Origin: Rhodobacterales bacterium HKCCE4037
GTDB lineage: Bacteria; Pseudomonadota; Alphaproteobacteria; Rhodobacterales; Rhodobacteraceae
Direction: 5' to 3'
Assembly: GCA_015689645.1 (NCBI GenBank)
Contig: WVSM01000005.1
Coordinates: 1 to 64,000 of the forward strand
Length of the DNA: 64,000 nt
Shown here: positions 1 to 7,773 of the stretch, in pieces
Layout: each line of letters opens with the position of its first letter
Numbering within the stretch: the stretch's first letter is position 1
Translations under genes and position numbers: made by a program
The notes under the pieces: model-generated
Told to the model about the DNA's origin: nothing
Database searches by the model: none
Seen by the model: only the letters and a program-made list of their open reading frames with translations

Positions 1-231
1 CGCGCCCTCGAGCCGGGCCGTGCAGCCGGGCGCGGGCGGGCGGGCCTGCGGAATGGTGGCATCGACGGCGTCGACCGCGCCGCCGGGAAAGACGAATTTC
101 GAGGGCATGAAGACCGCCGACTTGCCGCGCTGGCCCATCAGCACGCGGGGACGCGTGGCGGCATCGCGCAGCACGATCACCGTGGCCGCGTCACGGATCG
201 GCGTTTCCGCCGGATCGGTCCTGTCGGTCAA
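1..231 (-). CDS. NUDIX hydrolase family protein, 3' part cut by window edge
   Basis: The minus-strand frame reads about 77 codons and runs off the left edge, so only the N-terminus is present. It shows the start of a NUDIX fold: a beta strand (AATVIVLRD), then VLMGQRG and FVFPGGAVD, which matches the strand-loop before a NUDIX box. The box itself lies outside the window. These enzymes hydrolyse nucleoside diphosphates linked to another group; the substrate cannot be inferred. The probable start is a TTG at 231 that overlaps the TGA of the upstream DUF983 gene, which suggests translational coupling; no in-frame ATG is nearby. The start is uncertain, the family assignment fairly good. Confidence 0.6.
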   Translation of the reverse strand, partial: MTDRTDPAETPIRDAATVIVLRDAATRPRVLMGQRGKSAVFMPSKFVFPGGAVDAVDATIPQARPPAPGCTARLEGA

Positions 232-620
232 AAGCCGTGCATCCGCTTGGCCCACTGGATGCCGACGATCATGCCCTTGAAGCGCGGCAGCAGCGACAGC
301 GCCATCGCCGTCACGCCGATGCAGAAGGTCGTGGCCAGCAGCCAGGGCTCGGGCTGCCACAGCTCGTAGACCAGCAGTTGCAGGGTGCCCATGATCTTCG
401 CGGTCACGAGGATCGACAGGTAGGCCGGCCCGTCATCGGCGCGCGCATGGCTCAGGTCCTCGCCGCAGGACGGGCAGTCCGGGCGCAGCTTGAGATAGCC
501 GCGGTAGATCGACCCTTCGCCGCAGCGCGGGCACTTGTGGCGCAGGCCATTGCGAACGGCGGGCCAAGTGGGCCGCTCGGGGGGCGCGGGGCGGAAGATA
601 TCTGCGGCATCGGTTTCCAT
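228..620 (-). CDS. DUF983 family zinc-ribbon membrane protein
   Basis: 130 residues. A zinc ribbon formed by CPRCG (near residue 31) and CPSCG (near residue 50) is followed by two hydrophobic segments (about residues 70-90 and 95-115), the DUF983 layout. The family is common in Alphaproteobacteria, often near cytochrome oxidase or NUDIX genes, and has no proven function. The stop overlaps the putative TTG start of the NUDIX gene downstream, so the two are probably co-transcribed. The ATG at 620 opens the reading frame with a typical N-terminus (METDAAD). The 155 bp to the EF-hand gene form a divergent promoter region. Confidence 0.85.
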   Translation of the reverse strand: METDAADIFRPAPPERPTWPAVRNGLRHKCPRCGEGSIYRGYLKLRPDCPSCGEDLSHARADDGPAYLSILVTAKIMGTLQLLVYELWQPEPWLLATTFCIGVTAMALSLLPRFKGMIVGIQWAKRMHGF

Positions 621-775
621 GCCTCTTAAATGCGCCGGTTCCAGGCCGTCGTAAAGACCCTGCGCTTGCGACTTCCGGGCGCGGGTCGAACGTTTTTTCT
701 CACGCAGGAGCGACGGAAACCGGCCTTTGCGTCGTGGAACCCTTCAGACAAGCCCCAAACGGAGGAGAAACGCCA

Positions 776-1276
776 ATGTCGATGATGAAAGCCAGCCTGC
801 TGGCCCTGATGATACCCGCGGCCCTGGCCGCGCCCGCCATGGCACAACAGGCCGACGGGCAACCGCCACGTATGATTTTCGAAGAGCTCGACGCCGACGG
901 CAACGGCGCGGTCACGCTGGACGAGATGCAGGCCGCCGGGCAGGCGCGGTTCGCCGAGGCCGACACCGATGGCGACGGCGCGCTCAGCCGGGACGAATTG
1001 ATCGCCCGCGGCCAGGCGCGGATCGAGAGCCGAGTCGACCGGATGCTGGAGCGTCTGGACAGCGACGGGGACGGTCTGCTGAGCATGGCCGAACTGGACG
1101 CCGCGCGCGAGGGACGCGACGGTCGTGGTCCGCGCCATGGACGCCGTGGGCCGAACCCGGAGCGGATCTTCGAGCGCCTGGATGCCGATGGCGACGGACA
1201 GGTGACCGAGGCCGAGTTCGACGCGGGCGTGGCCCGGATGCTGGAACGCTTCGGCACCCGTCGCCACGGCAACTGA
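776..1276 (+). CDS. Secreted EF-hand calcium-binding protein
   Basis: 166 residues with a signal peptide (SLLALMIPAALAAPAMA) and four canonical EF-hand loops of the DxDGDG type at about residues 39-50, 63-74, 95-106 and 136-147. The product is predicted to be a periplasmic calcium-binding protein. The ATG at 776 is preferred over an upstream in-frame ATG at 734 because GGAGGA lies at 761-766 and the signal peptide begins there. An Arg/Gly-rich linker separates loops three and four. It stands just before an ECF sigma factor operon (74 bp gap), so a role as regulon member or calcium sensor is possible but unproven. Confidence 0.85.
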   Translation: MSMMKASLLALMIPAALAAPAMAQQADGQPPRMIFEELDADGNGAVTLDEMQAAGQARFAEADTDGDGALSRDELIARGQARIESRVDRMLERLDSDGDGLLSMAELDAAREGRDGRGPRHGRRGPNPERIFERLDADGDGQVTEAEFDAGVARMLERFGTRRHGN

Positions 1277-1349
1277 GCGGTGGGTGTGGGCGGTGCGCCA
1301 GGTGGCACCGCCCGTTCCCAAGGGCCGCGGGGCAGGATAGACAGGGTGC

Positions 1350-1937
1350 ATGGCGGGGCAAGGCGGCTCGGATCTGGACGCGCTGGACGATGGCGCATTG
1401 ATGGTGCTGTTCGCCAATGGCGATCCGGGCGCGGCCCGGCTGTTGACCGAACGCCTGCTGCCGCGCGCCTTTCGCCATGCGGCCCGCGTTCTGGGCGATC
1501 GGGCCGAGGCCGAGGACCTGGCGCAGGAGGCGATGCTGCGGCTCTGGAAAGCCGCCGCCGACTGGCGCGCCGATGGAGAGGCGAAACCGGCGACGTGGCT
1601 GCACAAGGTGGTGGCCAACCTTGCCATCGACCGGATCCGGCGCTCGGGCCGTTCGGTCGAGCTTGGCGATGACGATTTTGCCGACGCGGCTCCCGGTGTG
1701 GAGGCGCGGCTGCAGGACGACGACCGGATGGGGGCGCTGGACCGGGCGCTCGCCACCCTGCCCGAACGGCAGAGGCAGGCGGTGGTCCTGCGCCACATCG
1801 AGGGGTTGTCGAACCCCGAGATCGCGGAGGCGCTGGGCATCGGCGTCGAGGCGGTGGAAAGCTTGACGGCCCGAGGGAAACGGGCGTTGAAATCGGCACT
1901 GGAAGGTCAGAAGGAGGCCTTGGGTTATGACACGTGA
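1350..1937 (+). CDS. ECF-type RNA polymerase sigma factor
   Basis: 195 residues with sigma region 2 (about residues 30-75, including EDLAQEAMLRLWKAA) and region 4 (about residues 125-180, LPERQRQAVVLRHIEGLSNPEIAEALG, quoted in part, an HTH of the sigma-70 region 4 type). No region 1.1 or 3 is present, so it belongs to the ECF group. The last codons overlap the next gene, whose ATG is at 1927, pointing to translational coupling with a small membrane protein that may be its anti-sigma factor. It probably directs a stress or metal regulon; the stimulus cannot be read from the sequence. Confidence 0.88.
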   Translation: MAGQGGSDLDALDDGALMVLFANGDPGAARLLTERLLPRAFRHAARVLGDRAEAEDLAQEAMLRLWKAAADWRADGEAKPATWLHKVVANLAIDRIRRSGRSVELGDDDFADAAPGVEARLQDDDRMGALDRALATLPERQRQAVVLRHIEGLSNPEIAEALGIGVEAVESLTARGKRALKSALEGQKEALGYDT

Positions 1938-2304
1938 ACATCAGACCGACGCGGCGCTGGATGCGTTGTTGGCCGAAGCCGGATCGGACATGCCCGACGA
2001 CGCGCTGATGGCGCGGGTCCTGGCCGATGCGGACGCGGTTCAGGCGCAGACGCAGGCTGTGGCGCCCGCCCCCCGGGTCGCGCTGCGCGGCAATTGGCTG
2101 ACGGCCATGGTCGAGATGGTCGGCGGTTGGGGCGCGCTGGGTGGGGTCACCGCGGCGGGTGTCACGGGTCTGGCGGTGGGGCTCTACGCGCCTGACACGG
2201 TGGGCGTCTGGATCGGCTCCGATACCCTGGGGCAGGAGGCGTCGCTGTCCTACGATCTGAGCCCCGACATCTCGGCGCTCTGGCTGGAGGACGACGATGT
2301 CTGA
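1927..2304 (+). CDS. Small single-pass membrane protein, possible anti-sigma factor
   Basis: 125 residues. The N-terminal about 55 residues are acidic and Ala-rich, followed by a region that could be a membrane segment (WGALGGVTAAGVTGLAVGLY, near 68-87) and a short acidic tail. It overlaps the end of the sigma factor gene by 11 bp and itself overlaps the next gene by 8 bp. Position and topology fit an anti-sigma factor or partner (cytoplasmic N-terminus, one membrane span), but no zinc-binding HxxxCxxC motif is visible and I do not recognise the family. The anti-sigma role is inference from context. Confidence 0.65.
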   Translation: MTREHQTDAALDALLAEAGSDMPDDALMARVLADADAVQAQTQAVAPAPRVALRGNWLTAMVEMVGGWGALGGVTAAGVTGLAVGLYAPDTVGVWIGSDTLGQEASLSYDLSPDISALWLEDDDV

Positions 2305-2809
2305 TCCGGTGGACCGGCCGCCCAAGCCACGCGCGGGCCGGGGCCTGAAGATCCTGCTGGCCCTGTCCCTCGCGGTGAACGTCGCGGTGGCGGGTCTGAT
2401 CGGTGGCGCCTTCCTGGGCGGTCGCCCGGGAAACGATGACGCGGACCGCGACCGCCGCGGCGCCCCGGCGCTCAGGACGCTTGGGCTTGGGCCGTTCGCG
2501 GCCGCGCTGGACCGGGATGACCGGGATACGCTGGTTGGCCTGGTGCGCGAACAGGGGATTTCCCTGCGGGACGAGCGGCGCGCCTTCGGGATGGCATTGC
2601 GGGATGTACAACAGGCCATTCGCGCGGAGCCGTTCGACCGCAGCGCTGCCGAAACGGCGCTGGCGCAGTCCCGTGACCGGGTGATCGGCCTGCAGGAGAT
2701 GGGCCATACGGCGCTTCTGGACCTGATCGACGGGATGAGCGCGGCGGAGCGTGCCGAGCTTGCCGACAGCCTCGAGCGCATGATGCGCCGCGTCGGGGGA
2801 CGCCGCTGA
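2297..2809 (+). CDS. Periplasmic heavy-metal sensor-like protein (Spy/CpxP/ZraP-type)
   Basis: 170 residues. An N-terminal membrane anchor (about 17-40, ILLALSLAVNVAVAGLIGG) is followed by a periplasmic, strongly charged, helical region rich in Arg, Glu and Asp (about 60-165). This is the architecture of the periplasmic heavy-metal sensor family related to CnrX, ZraP and Spy. In such systems the protein senses metal or misfolded protein and passes the signal to an anti-sigma factor. It is the last gene of the sigma factor operon and starts 8 bp inside the preceding gene, which supports a signalling unit. No obvious His/Cys metal site is visible. Confidence 0.7.
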   Translation: MSDPVDRPPKPRAGRGLKILLALSLAVNVAVAGLIGGAFLGGRPGNDDADRDRRGAPALRTLGLGPFAAALDRDDRDTLVGLVREQGISLRDERRAFGMALRDVQQAIRAEPFDRSAAETALAQSRDRVIGLQEMGHTALLDLIDGMSAAERAELADSLERMMRRVGGRR

Positions 2810-2840
2810 GTGCGTCCGTCTCGCGAATGACAGCGGGCGG

Positions 2841-2919
2841 TGGGGCAAGAGCCTTGCAAGGCTCTTGCCCCACGTCCTTGCAAGGACGTGGGGGAAGGCT
2901 TTTGCAAAAGCCTTTCCCC
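2841..2919. repeat. Array of three TTGCAA-centred hairpins (copy 1)
   Basis: Three adjacent palindromes share the core TTGCAA but have different arms: 2841-2872 (perfect, 32 nt, containing AGAGCCTTGCAAGGCTCT), 2868-2893 (perfect, 26 nt, core CCTTGCAAGG) and 2895-2914 (AAGGCTTTTGCAAAAGCCTT), the last extended to 2891-2919 with one unpaired base. The array fills the space between convergent genes and begins 10 nt after the pleD stop codon. A second, longer copy with the same order and orientation is at 52387-52496. It may terminate transcription or protect mRNA 3' ends. Confidence 0.85.
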
Positions 2920-2929
2920 GCGCGCCGCG

Positions 2930-4321
2930 TCAGGCGGCGGTGTCGGCGACGATGCTGACCTGGTTCCGGCCCTTCGACTTGGCGCGGTAAAGCGCGGTGT
3001 CGGCTTCATGGATCAGGATCTCGGGCGTGGTGAAGGCCTTGTCATGGGTCGGATGCGCCAGCCCGATGCTGACGGTGACATGGACCGGTGCCTTGCCCTC
3101 GCCGATGTCGAACGGGGCCTCGCCGATCGCCTGGCACAGCCGTTGCGCGCAATCCATGGCATCGCCGCTATCGGACAGGCTGACGAGAAACTCCTCCCCG
3201 CCGATACGGGCGAGCAGGTCGGCGGCGCGCAGTTCGCGGCGCAAACGATCCGCGACCTGCTTGAGTATTTCATCGCCCGCAAGGTGGCCGTGGGTATCGT
3301 TCACCTGTTTGAAATGGTCCAGGTCGACCATCATGATCGCTGGTCCGGGTCCGGAGCGCTCCAGCATCCGCGCCAGCTGCGGGATCGCGTAGCGGCGGTT
3401 GTGCAGACCGGTGAGCGGATCGTGAATCGCCGCTTCCAGCCCGGCCTTCACGCCCGCACGCATCCGGTCGGATTGCCGTTTCCGGTCGAGCTGCGCGGAA
3501 ATCCGGATGGCAAGCTCCTTAGCATCGAACGGATCGTGGAGCACGTCGTTCGCCCCGAGATCCAGCGCGATGGCCGCCCGTTCGGTATCGCCTTCGGGCA
3601 GGATCATGACCACGGCCGCGTGGCGTGTGCCGGGGCGGGATTGCAGGTCCGACAGCAGGCGCAGGCCTTCGTTGCGCTGCGCCAGGTCGACGGAGATGAC
3701 GAAGACATCCGTAGGGTGTTCCGCCTCCTCTTCGGTGCTGGCTTCGGCCAGGGCCGCTTCGCGCGGAAGGATGCGGATATCGCCGCCGATCCGGTTCTCG
3801 ATCGCGGCCTTCCACAGCACCGCGCCGCGCGGACCGGGGGCCACCAGCACGATGCGGCCGGGCGCGGTCCGGGCGCTGAAGCCCGCGGCGGATTCGGCGA
3901 AGCCGAAGGCTGCGACGGTGTCGTTGCCGGCCTGCCATTCGCGCACCGAGTCGCGGGCCCGCAAGAGCGAGCGGACGCGGGCGAGCAGCGTCACCTCTTC
4001 CACCGGCTTGGTCAGGAAATCGTCGGCCCCCGCTTCGAGCCCCTCCATCTTCGCCTCCTGGTCGGACAGGGCGGTGATCAGAACCACCGGGATCGTCGCG
4101 GTTTCGGGGTCGGCCTTGAGTGCCCGGCAGACCTCGACCCCGCTCATGTCGGGCATCATGATGTCGAGCAGGATCAGGTCGGGCTTGGTTTCGCGTGCGG
4201 CCCGCAGCGCTTCGGCGCCGTTCTCCGCCTGGTCGACGGCATAACAGGCGGCGGCCAGCTTGACCTTCATCACGATGCGATTGGTCGCAACGTCATCCAC
4301 GATCAAAATCCGCCCCGCCAT
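2930..4321 (-). CDS. pleD: PleD-type response regulator diguanylate cyclase
   Basis: 463 residues, close to the length of Caulobacter PleD. Domains in order: receiver 1 (ILIVDD at residue 5, phospho-acceptor Asp in LILLDIMMPDM, conserved Lys in TKP), a divergent receiver 2 (about 155-290) and a GGDEF domain (GGEEF). The allosteric inhibition site RxxD is visible as RAAD five residues before the GGEEF strand. The product makes cyclic di-GMP from two GTP when phosphorylated and dimerised. ATG 4321 is chosen over an earlier in-frame ATG because it has GAGGAA upstream and gives the standard MAGRILIVDD start. It diverges from a DUF3572 gene, an arrangement familiar in Alphaproteobacteria. Confidence 0.93.
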   Translation of the reverse strand: MAGRILIVDDVATNRIVMKVKLAAACYAVDQAENGAEALRAARETKPDLILLDIMMPDMSGVEVCRALKADPETATIPVVLITALSDQEAKMEGLEAGADDFLTKPVEEVTLLARVRSLLRARDSVREWQAGNDTVAAFGFAESAAGFSARTAPGRIVLVAPGPRGAVLWKAAIENRIGGDIRILPREAALAEASTEEEAEHPTDVFVISVDLAQRNEGLRLLSDLQSRPGTRHAAVVMILPEGDTERAAIALDLGANDVLHDPFDAKELAIRISAQLDRKRQSDRMRAGVKAGLEAAIHDPLTGLHNRRYAIPQLARMLERSGPGPAIMMVDLDHFKQVNDTHGHLAGDEILKQVADRLRRELRAADLLARIGGEEFLVSLSDSGDAMDCAQRLCQAIGEAPFDIGEGKAPVHVTVSIGLAHPTHDKAFTTPEILIHEADTALYRAKSKGRNQVSIVADTAA

Positions 4322-4438
4322 GGGTTCCTCGCACGTCTTTTTCAGTCGCGAGCGCACGGGATTGCGCCTGTGCGTCGTTGATAGGAATGTGACGACCAAA
4401 GGTTAACAAACCCTTTAGCGCAAAATGAGTTGAAAAGC

Positions 4439-4717
4439 ATGCAGCAAGAAATTGCCGAGACCCGCGCCCTGACGCTTCTGGCCTGGCTTATGGGCGAAGA
4501 CGAGCTTCTGCCCGTTTTCATGGGGGCAACCGGTGTGGCGGAGGCCGATCTGCGGAGCCGCGCGGGGGAGGCGGACTTTCTCGCGTCCGTGCTCGATTTC
4601 CTGCTGATGGATGATCGTTGGGTGATCCGGGCCTCGGACGGCACCGGGATTCCGGCCCATGACTTCGCCCTGATCCGTGCCGGATTGCCCGGTGGTGCCC
4701 TGCCGAACTGGACCTGA
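4439..4717 (+). CDS. DUF3572 family protein
   Basis: 92 residues, matching the small alphaproteobacterial DUF3572 family that is usually found next to pleD or divK; here it diverges from pleD. The sequence has the pattern ALTLLAWLMGEDELLPVFMGATG followed by a short helical C-terminal half (quoted here only in part as family signature: LAWLMGEDELL, DFLLMDD). No catalytic motif is visible and the function is unknown. ATG 4439 is preferred, although a TTG at 4430 is also in frame; no strong ribosome-binding site distinguishes them. The next gene begins 5 bp after the stop, suggesting one operon. Confidence 0.82.
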   Translation: MQQEIAETRALTLLAWLMGEDELLPVFMGATGVAEADLRSRAGEADFLASVLDFLLMDDRWVIRASDGTGIPAHDFALIRAGLPGGALPNWT

Positions 4718-4722
4718 CCTGC

Positions 4723-5418
4723 ATGGGTCCGATCCGTGGCATCCTGTTCGACAAGGACGGCGTTCTGTTCGATTTCCAGAAGACCTGGGGGGCCTGGACG
4801 AAAGGCGTGATCCGCGATTTCGCGGGCGGCGATGCCGGTCTGGCCGCGGACCTGGCGGATGTGCTGGATTTCGACGCAAGGACAGGGCTGTTCAGACCCT
4901 CCAGTTTCGTGATCGCGGGCACGGCGCGGGAGGTCGCGGATGCGATCGCGTCGGTTTTGCCGGGCCGTGACCGTGACAGCCTTTTCACCGAGTTGAAACA
5001 GCGCACGGCCCGAGCCCCGCAAGTCGAGGCCGCCCCATTGCGCGCGACGTTGCTGGATCTGAAAGCGCGCGGCCTGGTCCTTGGCGTGGCCACGAACGAC
5101 ACGGAGGCCGCCGCGCGGGCCAATATCGCGGGAGCGGATGCTGTGGAAGTTTTCGACTTCATCGCCGGGTCCGACAGCGGGTTCGGCGCGAAACCCGAAC
5201 CCGGCATGTTGCTGGCCTTCGCCGAGGCGATGCGGCTCCCGCCGGACACGCTGGTGATGGTGGGCGACAGCACCCACGACATGCATGCGGGCCGCGCGGC
5301 GGGGTTCACCTGTGTCGCGGTTCTGACCGGGGTCGCCAATGCGACGGACCTTGCCCCCCACGCCGATGTGGTGCTGCCGGATATCAGCGCCCTGGGGCCG
5401 TGGCTGGATCGCAAGTAG
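4723..5418 (+). CDS. HAD-superfamily hydrolase, phosphoglycolate phosphatase-like
   Basis: 231 residues with all HAD motifs: motif I DKDGVLFD near residue 10 (nucleophile Asp and acid-base Asp), motif II Thr/Asn in GVATND, motif III Lys in FGAKPEPGM and motif IV VGDSTHD. A helical cap lies between motifs I and II, as in the Gph/PGP type C1 cap group. It probably hydrolyses a small phosphorylated metabolite; phosphoglycolate is the usual annotation but the substrate is not proven. It follows the DUF3572 gene by 5 bp. A hairpin at 5427-5450 just after the stop may end the transcript. Confidence 0.85.
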   Translation: MGPIRGILFDKDGVLFDFQKTWGAWTKGVIRDFAGGDAGLAADLADVLDFDARTGLFRPSSFVIAGTAREVADAIASVLPGRDRDSLFTELKQRTARAPQVEAAPLRATLLDLKARGLVLGVATNDTEAAARANIAGADAVEVFDFIAGSDSGFGAKPEPGMLLAFAEAMRLPPDTLVMVGDSTHDMHAGRAAGFTCVAVLTGVANATDLAPHADVVLPDISALGPWLDRK

Positions 5419-5426
5419 GGCGGCCA

Positions 5427-5450
5427 AATGCGACGCTTCGCCGTCGCATT
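5427..5450 (+). terminator. Hairpin after HAD hydrolase gene
   Basis: Perfect 9-bp inverted repeat AATGCGACG / CGTCGCATT with a six-base loop, starting 9 bp after the stop codon. No T-run follows, so it is a weak candidate for an intrinsic terminator or an mRNA-stabilising hairpin. Confidence 0.5.
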
Positions 5451-5519
5451 CCGTCCATACAGCGCGCCGCGCATCGACAATGATGAGGCCACCTTGACCC
5501 CAACGCAGCCTGTGTCGCC

Positions 5520-7082
5520 ATGAATGAAGCCTCCGTTCCCCCACGTCGCCGCCGCGCCGGTGGACGCGCCGCAGGGGCCGCCCGCGCCGCTGCCCACGTG
5601 ATCGACCAGATGCCGTGGCGTGTGCCGGTCAACAACGACCGGCCGACCGAACCGCTGGGAGAAGAGGGCGTTCTGGCGATCCACCGGGGCGCGATGCGCA
5701 TCCTGTCGGAGATCGGGATCGAGTTCCTGAACGACGAGGCGGTCGGCCACCTGAAGGCGGCCGGGTGCAAGGTCGAAGGGCCGACAGTCTTCTTCGATCC
5801 GGATTTCGTCGAAGAGATGGTTGCCCGCGCGCCGTCGAGCTTCACGATCACGCCGCGCAATCCCGACAGGGTGCTCACGCTTGGCGGCAACCACATGCTG
5901 TTCGGCAACGTGTCTTCACCGCCGAACGCGTGGGACCTGGAGCGCGGCAAGCGGCCCGGCGACATGGAAACCTACGTCGAGTTCATCAAGCTGACGCAGT
6001 ATTTCAACTGCATCCACTTCGCGGGCGGCTACCCCGTCGAGCCGATCGACGTGCATGCGAGCGTGCGTCACCTCGACTGCCTCTATGAGAAACTGACGCT
6101 GACCGACAAGGTGGCCCACGCCTATTCTCTGGGGGCCGAGCGGGTCGAGGACGTGATGGAGATGGTGCGCATCGCGGGTGGGCTGACTCACGAGGAGTTC
6201 GACGCGACGCCGCGGATGTACACCAACATCAACTCGGTCTCACCGCTGAAGCACGACTACCCGATGCTGGACGGCGCGATGCGGCTGGCGAAGCGGCGGC
6301 AACCGGTGGTGGTCACGCCCTTCACGCTGGCGGGGGCGATGGCGCCGGTCACGCTATCGGGGGCCGTGGCGCTGAGCATCGCGGAAGGACTGGCGGCGAT
6401 TGCGCTTCTGCAATGGATTTCGCCCGGTTGCCCGGTGGCGATCGGCACGTTCACCTCGAACGTGGACATGAAATCGGGTGCGCCCGCCTTTGGCACCCCG
6501 GAATACATGCGCGCGACCCAGATGACCGGCCAGATGGCGCGGTTCTACAAGCTGCCGATGCGCGCGAGCGGGGTCTGCGCGGCCAACGTGCCGGACGGGC
6601 AGGCGATGTGGGAAACGGCGAATTCTCTGTGGTCGGCGGTGCAATCGGGCGCGAACATGGTCTACCACGCCGCCGGCTGGCTCGAGGGCGGGCTGATCGC
6701 GAGCCCCGAGAAATTCGTGATGGATTGCGAGCTTTTGCAGCAAATCCAACGCTATTTCGAACCGCAGCTTCTGGGCACCGGCGACGAAGACATTGCGTTC
6801 GACGCGATCCGGGAAGTCGGTCCGGGCGGGCATTACTTCGGCTGTCAGCACACGCAGGAGCGGTATCAGGATGCGTTCTACGGGCCGTTCCTGTCGGATT
6901 GGCGCAATTTCGAGGCGTGGCGGCTGGATGGTGCGGTCTGGACGGCGGAGCGCGCCCACAAGACCTACAAGGCGATCCTGAACGAATTCGAGGCGCCGCC
7001 GATGGACGTGGCGATCCGAGACGAGTTGGCCGATTTCGTGGCCCGGCGGAAGGCGGAAGGCGGTGCGCCGACGGATTTCTGA
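5520..7082 (+). CDS. MttB-family (trimethylamine/glycine betaine) methyltransferase, non-pyrrolysine
   Basis: 520 residues, the length of the MttB superfamily. After an Arg/Ala-rich leader (about 1-30) the sequence follows the TIM-barrel family, with the early motif EEGVLAIHRGAMRILSEIG (quoted in part) and later blocks such as YTNINSVSPL and FTLAGAMAPVTLSGAV. The frame has no internal stop from start to end, so it lacks the amber-encoded pyrrolysine of true trimethylamine methyltransferase. Members of this subgroup such as MtgB demethylate glycine betaine or related quaternary amines, passing the methyl to a corrinoid protein. No corrinoid protein or reactivase gene is adjacent, so substrate and partner are open. 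Confidence 0.85.
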   Translation: MNEASVPPRRRRAGGRAAGAARAAAHVIDQMPWRVPVNNDRPTEPLGEEGVLAIHRGAMRILSEIGIEFLNDEAVGHLKAAGCKVEGPTVFFDPDFVEEMVARAPSSFTITPRNPDRVLTLGGNHMLFGNVSSPPNAWDLERGKRPGDMETYVEFIKLTQYFNCIHFAGGYPVEPIDVHASVRHLDCLYEKLTLTDKVAHAYSLGAERVEDVMEMVRIAGGLTHEEFDATPRMYTNINSVSPLKHDYPMLDGAMRLAKRRQPVVVTPFTLAGAMAPVTLSGAVALSIAEGLAAIALLQWISPGCPVAIGTFTSNVDMKSGAPAFGTPEYMRATQMTGQMARFYKLPMRASGVCAANVPDGQAMWETANSLWSAVQSGANMVYHAAGWLEGGLIASPEKFVMDCELLQQIQRYFEPQLLGTGDEDIAFDAIREVGPGGHYFGCQHTQERYQDAFYGPFLSDWRNFEAWRLDGAVWTAERAHKTYKAILNEFEAPPMDVAIRDELADFVARRKAEGGAPTDF

Positions 7083-7185
7083 CACCGGTCAGGCGGCCGG
7101 GGCCCGCGTGCCCGGCAAGGCTTTGTTTACCTCTGCCGCTTAACCTGCGCTCCAGTTCCGATCCGAACGAGAGGCTGGCCGCCCG

Positions 7186-7773
7186 ATGCACGGCATGATC
7201 AATCGCGCCCTACAGGGGTTTCTCGTCGATACCTATGGCCGGGACGTCTGGGAGGAAGTGTGCAGCGTCGCGCAATTGCGGTTCGCTGATTTCGAGGCGA
7301 TGTTGCGATATGACGACAAGGTCACGTTCGACTGTTTCGAAGCCGCGACCGAGATTCTCCACAAGCAGCCCAATGCCTTGCTCGAGGATCTGGGCACGTT
7401 CCTCATTACCCATGAACCGTTCGCGCCGCTCAAGCGCCTTCTGCGGTTCGGAGGGGCCACTTTCTCGGATTTCATCCTGTCCCTAGACGAAATGGCGGAC
7501 CGGGGACGCATGGCGATGCCGGATATCGAGATGCCGGATATCGAGGTCATCCCGCTCGACGAGAACCGGTTCCGGCTGCGCGCAATCTGGCGCCTGCCGG
7601 GTGTCGGACCGATCCTGCTGGGAGCCTTGCGCGCTATGGCAGATGATTATGGCGCCCTGGCGACCCTGAGCCTCGACGGAATCGAAGGGCATCGGGAGTG
7701 CATTCGCATCGACGTGTTCGATACCGCCCATTCCGAAGGCAATGCGTTCGTCCTGGCAGAGGTTCCGGCATGA
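7186..7773 (+). CDS. H-NOX (haem NO-binding) domain protein lacking the axial histidine
   Basis: 195 residues beginning MHGMINRALQGFLVDTYG, the characteristic H-NOX start, and covering a full-length H-NOX fold. In haem-binding members the motif LDNLH provides the proximal His near residue 102; here the aligned stretch is LDEMADR, with Ala104 in the His position and no His nearby. The YxSxR haem-propionate motif is also degenerate (RAIWR at 132-136; only the Arg remains). It overlaps by ATGA with a GGDEF gene carrying an HNOBA domain, so it is presumably its sensory partner. Whether it still binds haem is doubtful from the sequence. Confidence 0.85.
   Translation: MHGMINRALQGFLVDTYGRDVWEEVCSVAQLRFADFEAMLRYDDKVTFDCFEAATEILHKQPNALLEDLGTFLITHEPFAPLKRLLRFGGATFSDFILSLDEMADRGRMAMPDIEMPDIEVIPLDENRFRLRAIWRLPGVGPILLGALRAMADDYGALATLSLDGIEGHRECIRIDVFDTAHSEGNAFVLAEVPA

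Noticed and set aside
31-620. Plus-strand frames at the left edge
   Set aside because: They overlap the NUDIX and DUF983 genes in the opposite strand and have no recognisable features.
2841-2919. CRISPR array
   Set aside because: The units are adjacent palindromes without spacers and with different arms, so they are hairpin repeats, not CRISPR.
700-3009. 769-codon frame on the minus strand opposite the sigma factor operon
   Set aside because: It is an antisense shadow of GC-rich coding sequence: Arg/Ser/Pro-rich, no motif, and it lies over genes with clear domains.
2840-4381. Possible protein starting in the hairpin array, with a start similar to one at 52299
   Set aside because: The shared peptide comes from the palindromic repeat DNA, and the rest is antisense to pleD.
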